This document shows positions 61,098 through 64,000 of a stretch of DNA of 64,000 bases, in pieces (within the stretch, counting starts at the first letter, position 1; every line of letters starts with the position of its first letter). A program made the position numbers and the translations under genes. The notes beneath the pieces were generated by a model. That model made no database searches, was not told the origin of the DNA, and worked only from the letters and a program-made list of their open reading frames with translations. The DNA is from DASZBX01 sp035943635 (GTDB lineage Bacteria; Actinomycetota; Actinomycetes; Streptomycetales; Catenulisporaceae): NCBI GenBank assembly GCA_035943635.1, contig DASZBX010000024.1, forward strand, positions 1 through 64,000. Direction: 5' to 3'.

Positions 61098-62699
61098 GTG
61101 CGTCTGGAACTTCGCTCCATCACCAAGAGATTCGGCCCGCTGGTCGCCAACGACGCGATCAGCCTCACGGTCGAGCCGGGGGAGATCCACTGCCTGCTGG
61201 GCGAGAACGGGGCCGGCAAGTCGACCCTGATGAACGTCCTGTACGGGCTCTACCAGCCGGACGAGGGCGAGATCGTGATCGACGGGACCGCCCGCCCGCT
61301 GACCGGGCCGCGGGACGCGATCAAGGCCGGGATCGGCATGGTGCACCAGCACTTCATGCTCGTGCCGGTCTTCACCGTGACCGAGAACATCGTGCTCGGC
61401 GACGAGGACGCCAAACGCTTCGGCGTGCTGGACCGGCGCAAGGCCCGCGAACACGTGCGCTCGGTGTCCGAACGCTACAACCTCCCGCTGGACCCGGACG
61501 CCCGGATCGAGGACCTGCCGGTCGGCCTGCAACAGCGGGTCGAGATCGTCAAGGCCCTGGTCCGGGACGCCGAGGTGCTGATCCTGGACGAGCCGACCGC
61601 GGTGCTCACCCCGCAGGAGATCGAGGACCTGTTCGCGGTGATGAACCGGCTGCGCGCGGCCGGCAAGTCCATCGTCTTCATCACCCACAAACTCAAAGAG
61701 GTCAAGGCGATCGCCGACCGGATCACCGTCATCCGCCGCGGCAAGGTGGTCGGCGACGCGAGCCCCGGGATGAGCGAACAGGAACTGGCCGCCATGATGG
61801 TCGGCCGCTCGGTCAACCTGGTCGTGGACAAGGGCCCGGCCCGGCCCGGCGAAGCCTCGTTCCAGGTGCGCAACCTGACCGTGCTCGACGTGCACGGCCA
61901 GTCCGTCGTCGACGACGTCTCGTTCACCGTCCGCGGCGGCGAGATCCTGGGCATCGCCGGAGTGCAGGGCAACGGCCAGTCCGAACTGGCCGAGGCCATC
62001 GTCGGCCTGCTGCCGGCCGAAGCCGGCTCGATCGTGCTCGACGGCAGGGAACTGGTCGGCCTGACCACCCGCAAGGCCCTGGCCTCCGGGATCGGGTACA
62101 TCCCGGAGGACCGCTCGCACGACGGCGTGGTCGGGGAGTTCACCGTGGCCGAGAACCTCGTGCTCGACCTCTACCACTCGCCCCCGTTCGGCGGCGCCCT
62201 GTCCCTGGACCTGGCCGAGATGGACCGCAACGCCCGCCGGCGGATCGCCGAGTTCGACGTGCGCCCCACCGAAACGGACCACCCGGCCGGCAAACTGTCC
62301 GGCGGCAACCAGCAGAAGGTCGTGGTCGCCCGGGAGATGTCCCGCCCGCTGCGCCTGCTGGTCGCCTCCCAGCCCACCCGCGGCGTGGACGTGGGCGCGA
62401 TGGAGTTCATCCACAAGCGGATCGTGGCCGAACGCGACGCCGGCCGGCCGGTGGTGATCGTGTCCACCGAACTCGACGAGGTGCTCGCCCTGGCCGACGC
62501 GGTCGCCGTGATGTACCGCGGCAAGATCATCGCCACCGTGCCGCCGGACACCTCCCGCGAGGAGATCGGCCTGCTGATGGCCGGCGTCGCCCACGGCGAG
62601 CAGACCGGCGCCGCCGCAGCCGTGCCCGACCCGACCGGCTCCGCCGGAACCGACCCCGGGCCGGCCGGCCCGCCCGCCGACCGTGGAACGGAGGACTGA
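61098..62699 (+). CDS. Nucleoside-type ABC transporter ATP-binding protein (double NBD)
   Basis: About 533 residues with two nucleotide-binding domains in one chain, as in YufO or sugar ATPases such as RbsA. The first has LLGENGAGKSTL, the linker GIGMVHQHFMLVPVFT, an LPVGLQQRVEI signature and LILDEPTAVLTP. The second has GVQGNGQSELAEAIVG in place of a standard Walker A, KLSGGNQQKVVVAREM and LLVASQPTRGVDVGA, the usual degenerate pattern of this class. GTG 61098 is preceded by AAAAGGGA. It pairs with the permease downstream. Confidence 0.95.
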   Translation: MRLELRSITKRFGPLVANDAISLTVEPGEIHCLLGENGAGKSTLMNVLYGLYQPDEGEIVIDGTARPLTGPRDAIKAGIGMVHQHFMLVPVFTVTENIVLGDEDAKRFGVLDRRKAREHVRSVSERYNLPLDPDARIEDLPVGLQQRVEIVKALVRDAEVLILDEPTAVLTPQEIEDLFAVMNRLRAAGKSIVFITHKLKEVKAIADRITVIRRGKVVGDASPGMSEQELAAMMVGRSVNLVVDKGPARPGEASFQVRNLTVLDVHGQSVVDDVSFTVRGGEILGIAGVQGNGQSELAEAIVGLLPAEAGSIVLDGRELVGLTTRKALASGIGYIPEDRSHDGVVGEFTVAENLVLDLYHSPPFGGALSLDLAEMDRNARRRIAEFDVRPTETDHPAGKLSGGNQQKVVVAREMSRPLRLLVASQPTRGVDVGAMEFIHKRIVAERDAGRPVVIVSTELDEVLALADAVAVMYRGKIIATVPPDTSREEIGLLMAGVAHGEQTGAAAAVPDPTGSAGTDPGPAGPPADRGTED

Positions 62700-62704
62700 G
62701 CGCC

Positions 62705-64000
62705 ATGTCGACCGACATCTCCCCGCAGCCGACCCCGCCGGTGCCCCCGCCGGCCGAACCGGCCGCCGACGGCGCCCCCGGCGGCCTGGCCCTGCTGGTG
62801 CGCAACGTCTTCACCGCCGAGAACGGCGCCCTGGTCACCTTCCTGGCCATCGTGCTCGCCCTGGTCGTCGGCGCCGTCCTGATCGTGGTGTCCGACTCCA
62901 ACGCGATGGACGAACTCGGCTACTTCACCGCCGACCCCGGCGCGTTCTTCTCCACCGCCTGGCACGACATCGCCAACGGCTACAGCGCCCTGTTCCGCGG
63001 CGCGGTCTTCGACCCGGCCACGATCACCGGCAACCCGGCCCAGTTCTTCACCCCGATCGCCAACACCCTGGAGTTCGCCTCCCCGCTGATCTTCGGCGGC
63101 CTGGCCGTCTCGGTCGCCTTCCGGGCCGGGCTGTTCAACATCGGCGGCCAGGGCCAGCTGATCGCCGGCGCGATCTGCTCCAGCTACGTCGCCTTCACCT
63201 GGACCGCGCTGCCCGGCGCGGCGCACCTGATCGTCGCGGTCCTGGCCGGCATGCTCGGCGGCCTGGCCTACGCCGCGATCGTCGGCTGGCTCAAGGCCGA
63301 ACGCGGCGCGCACGAGGTGATCGTCACGATCATGCTCAACTACGTGCTGTACCTCCTGCTCGGCAGCTACCTGCTGACCACGGCCGCGTTCCACGACCCG
63401 AAGAACCCCGGCCAGGCCATCTCCAAGCCGGCCGACCGCAACGCGGTCCTGCCGCACCTGTTCGGCGACTCCATCCCGACCGACCTGGGCTTGCTGCTCG
63501 CCCTGGTCGCCACCTTCGCCACCGCCTGGTTCCTCCAGCGCTCCAAGCTCGGCTTCGAGGTGCGCGCGGTGGGCCTGAACCCGGCCGCCGCCCGGACCGC
63601 CGGGATCAGCGTGGGCAAGGTGCAGATCGCCGCGATGTCGCTCAGCGGCCTGCTGTTCGGCCTGGTCGGCGTCACCCAGGTGCTCGGCACGCTGAACCCG
63701 AACAACAACTCGCTCGGCCCGAACATCGACGCGGGCCTGGGCTTCAACGCGATCACCGTGGCCCTGCTCGGCCGGACCCGGCCCTGGGGCGTGGTCGGCG
63801 CCGCGATCCTGTTCGGCGGCCTGGAGGCCGGCGGCGCGGTGATGCAGACCCAGGCCGGGATCCCGAACGAGATCATCAACATCCTGCAGGCCCTGATCGT
63901 CATCTTCGTCGCCGCCCCGCAGCTGATCAAGGAGGTGTTCCGGCTGCGCGCGGCCCGGATCGCCCCCCGGCCCCGCGACACCCCGCCGCCCGCCGGGACG
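62705..64000 (+). CDS. ABC transporter permease (BMP/YufP type), cut by window end
   Basis: The frame is open to the last base (432 codons, no stop). A Pro-rich cytoplasmic N terminus precedes eight or more hydrophobic segments. The permease signature is recognisable in ANTLEFASPLIFGGLAVSVAFRAGLFNIGGQGQLIAGA and EVIVTIMLNYVLYLLLG, and GFEVRAVGLNPAAARTAGI is the coupling-helix region that contacts the ATPase. GGAGG lies about 12 bases upstream of the ATG. A second permease gene is expected just beyond the window. Confidence 0.92.
   Translation, partial: MSTDISPQPTPPVPPPAEPAADGAPGGLALLVRNVFTAENGALVTFLAIVLALVVGAVLIVVSDSNAMDELGYFTADPGAFFSTAWHDIANGYSALFRGAVFDPATITGNPAQFFTPIANTLEFASPLIFGGLAVSVAFRAGLFNIGGQGQLIAGAICSSYVAFTWTALPGAAHLIVAVLAGMLGGLAYAAIVGWLKAERGAHEVIVTIMLNYVLYLLLGSYLLTTAAFHDPKNPGQAISKPADRNAVLPHLFGDSIPTDLGLLLALVATFATAWFLQRSKLGFEVRAVGLNPAAARTAGISVGKVQIAAMSLSGLLFGLVGVTQVLGTLNPNNNSLGPNIDAGLGFNAITVALLGRTRPWGVVGAAILFGGLEAGGAVMQTQAGIPNEIINILQALIVIFVAAPQLIKEVFRLRAARIAPRPRDTPPPAGT

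Overview
The window is 64 kb of chromosomal DNA from a very GC-rich, Streptomyces-like member of the Actinomycetota. This rests on GC-rich third codon positions, many GTG/TTG starts, overlapping stop/start pairs, TANNNT -10 boxes directly before several start codons (leaderless transcripts), and typical actinobacterial genes (isobutyryl-CoA mutase small subunit, RDD, DUF2752, DUF3017 and DUF6350 proteins, a single-chain NADP isocitrate dehydrogenase). The gene order pcrA-icmB-(MoxR/VWA cluster)-sucCD-DUF6350-purNH-folD-DUF3017-mdh-trpS-sdh-nucleoside ABC transporter agrees with what I remember of the conserved core of Streptomyces chromosomes. I cannot name the species. I see no rRNA, tRNA, CRISPR array, prophage or transposase gene.

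Layout. 1-8.9 kb: the end of an unidentified gene, a PspC-type histidine kinase with its LuxR-type response regulator, a fused ABC exporter behind an operator-like palindrome, and a secreted NlpC/P60 endopeptidase on the minus strand under a c-di-AMP (ydaO-type) riboswitch. 8.9-12.1 kb: pcrA helicase and icmB. 12.1-20.5 kb: a MarR-type regulator with a small partner gene, divergent from a five-gene, end-to-end overlapping operon (SWIM-protein relative, DUF5691-like, MoxR AAA+ ATPase, DUF5682, VWA protein). This operon resembles the poorly understood E. coli yehLMPQ group. 20.9-23 kb: sucCD. 23.1-28.6 kb: membrane proteins (DUF6350, two RDD, DUF2752, DUF4190-like). 28.8-32 kb: purN-purH-folD. 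32-36.9 kb: a glgB with a very long C-terminal tail, a small Cys-rich protein, a LapA-like protein and DUF3017. 37.1-42.4 kb: icd, a zinc-ribbon membrane protein, mdh and a DUF885 peptidase-like protein. 42.7-47.5 kb: a septum-formation-like protein, a CNNM/CBS membrane protein, trpS, a 2H phosphoesterase and YihY/BrkB. A MITE-like element interrupts the very end of the yihY gene. 47.8-51 kb: beta-phosphoglucomutase plus GH65 glycoside phosphorylase. 51-54.1 kb: a small membrane protein, a secreted lysozyme-like/ricin-lectin protein, YccF and a truncated AAA ATPase. 54.2-57.7 kb: sdhCDAB on the minus strand. 58.1-64 kb: an M20 amidohydrolase and a nucleoside-type BMP/ABC importer cut by the window end.

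Central metabolism dominates: four TCA-cycle steps (isocitrate dehydrogenase, succinyl-CoA synthetase, succinate dehydrogenase, malate dehydrogenase), the last steps of purine synthesis with the folate enzyme supplying their one-carbon donor, and glycogen/alpha-glucoside turnover. Transcription units are well separated by strong GC-rich hairpins without U tracts. The points most worth a second look are the MoxR/VWA operon, whose first two genes look shortened compared with the families I remember; the 218-bp MITE-like element whose inverted repeat supplies the yihY stop codon; the convergent gene pair with 459 bp of antisense coding overlap; and several long intergenic hairpins and palindromic operators.
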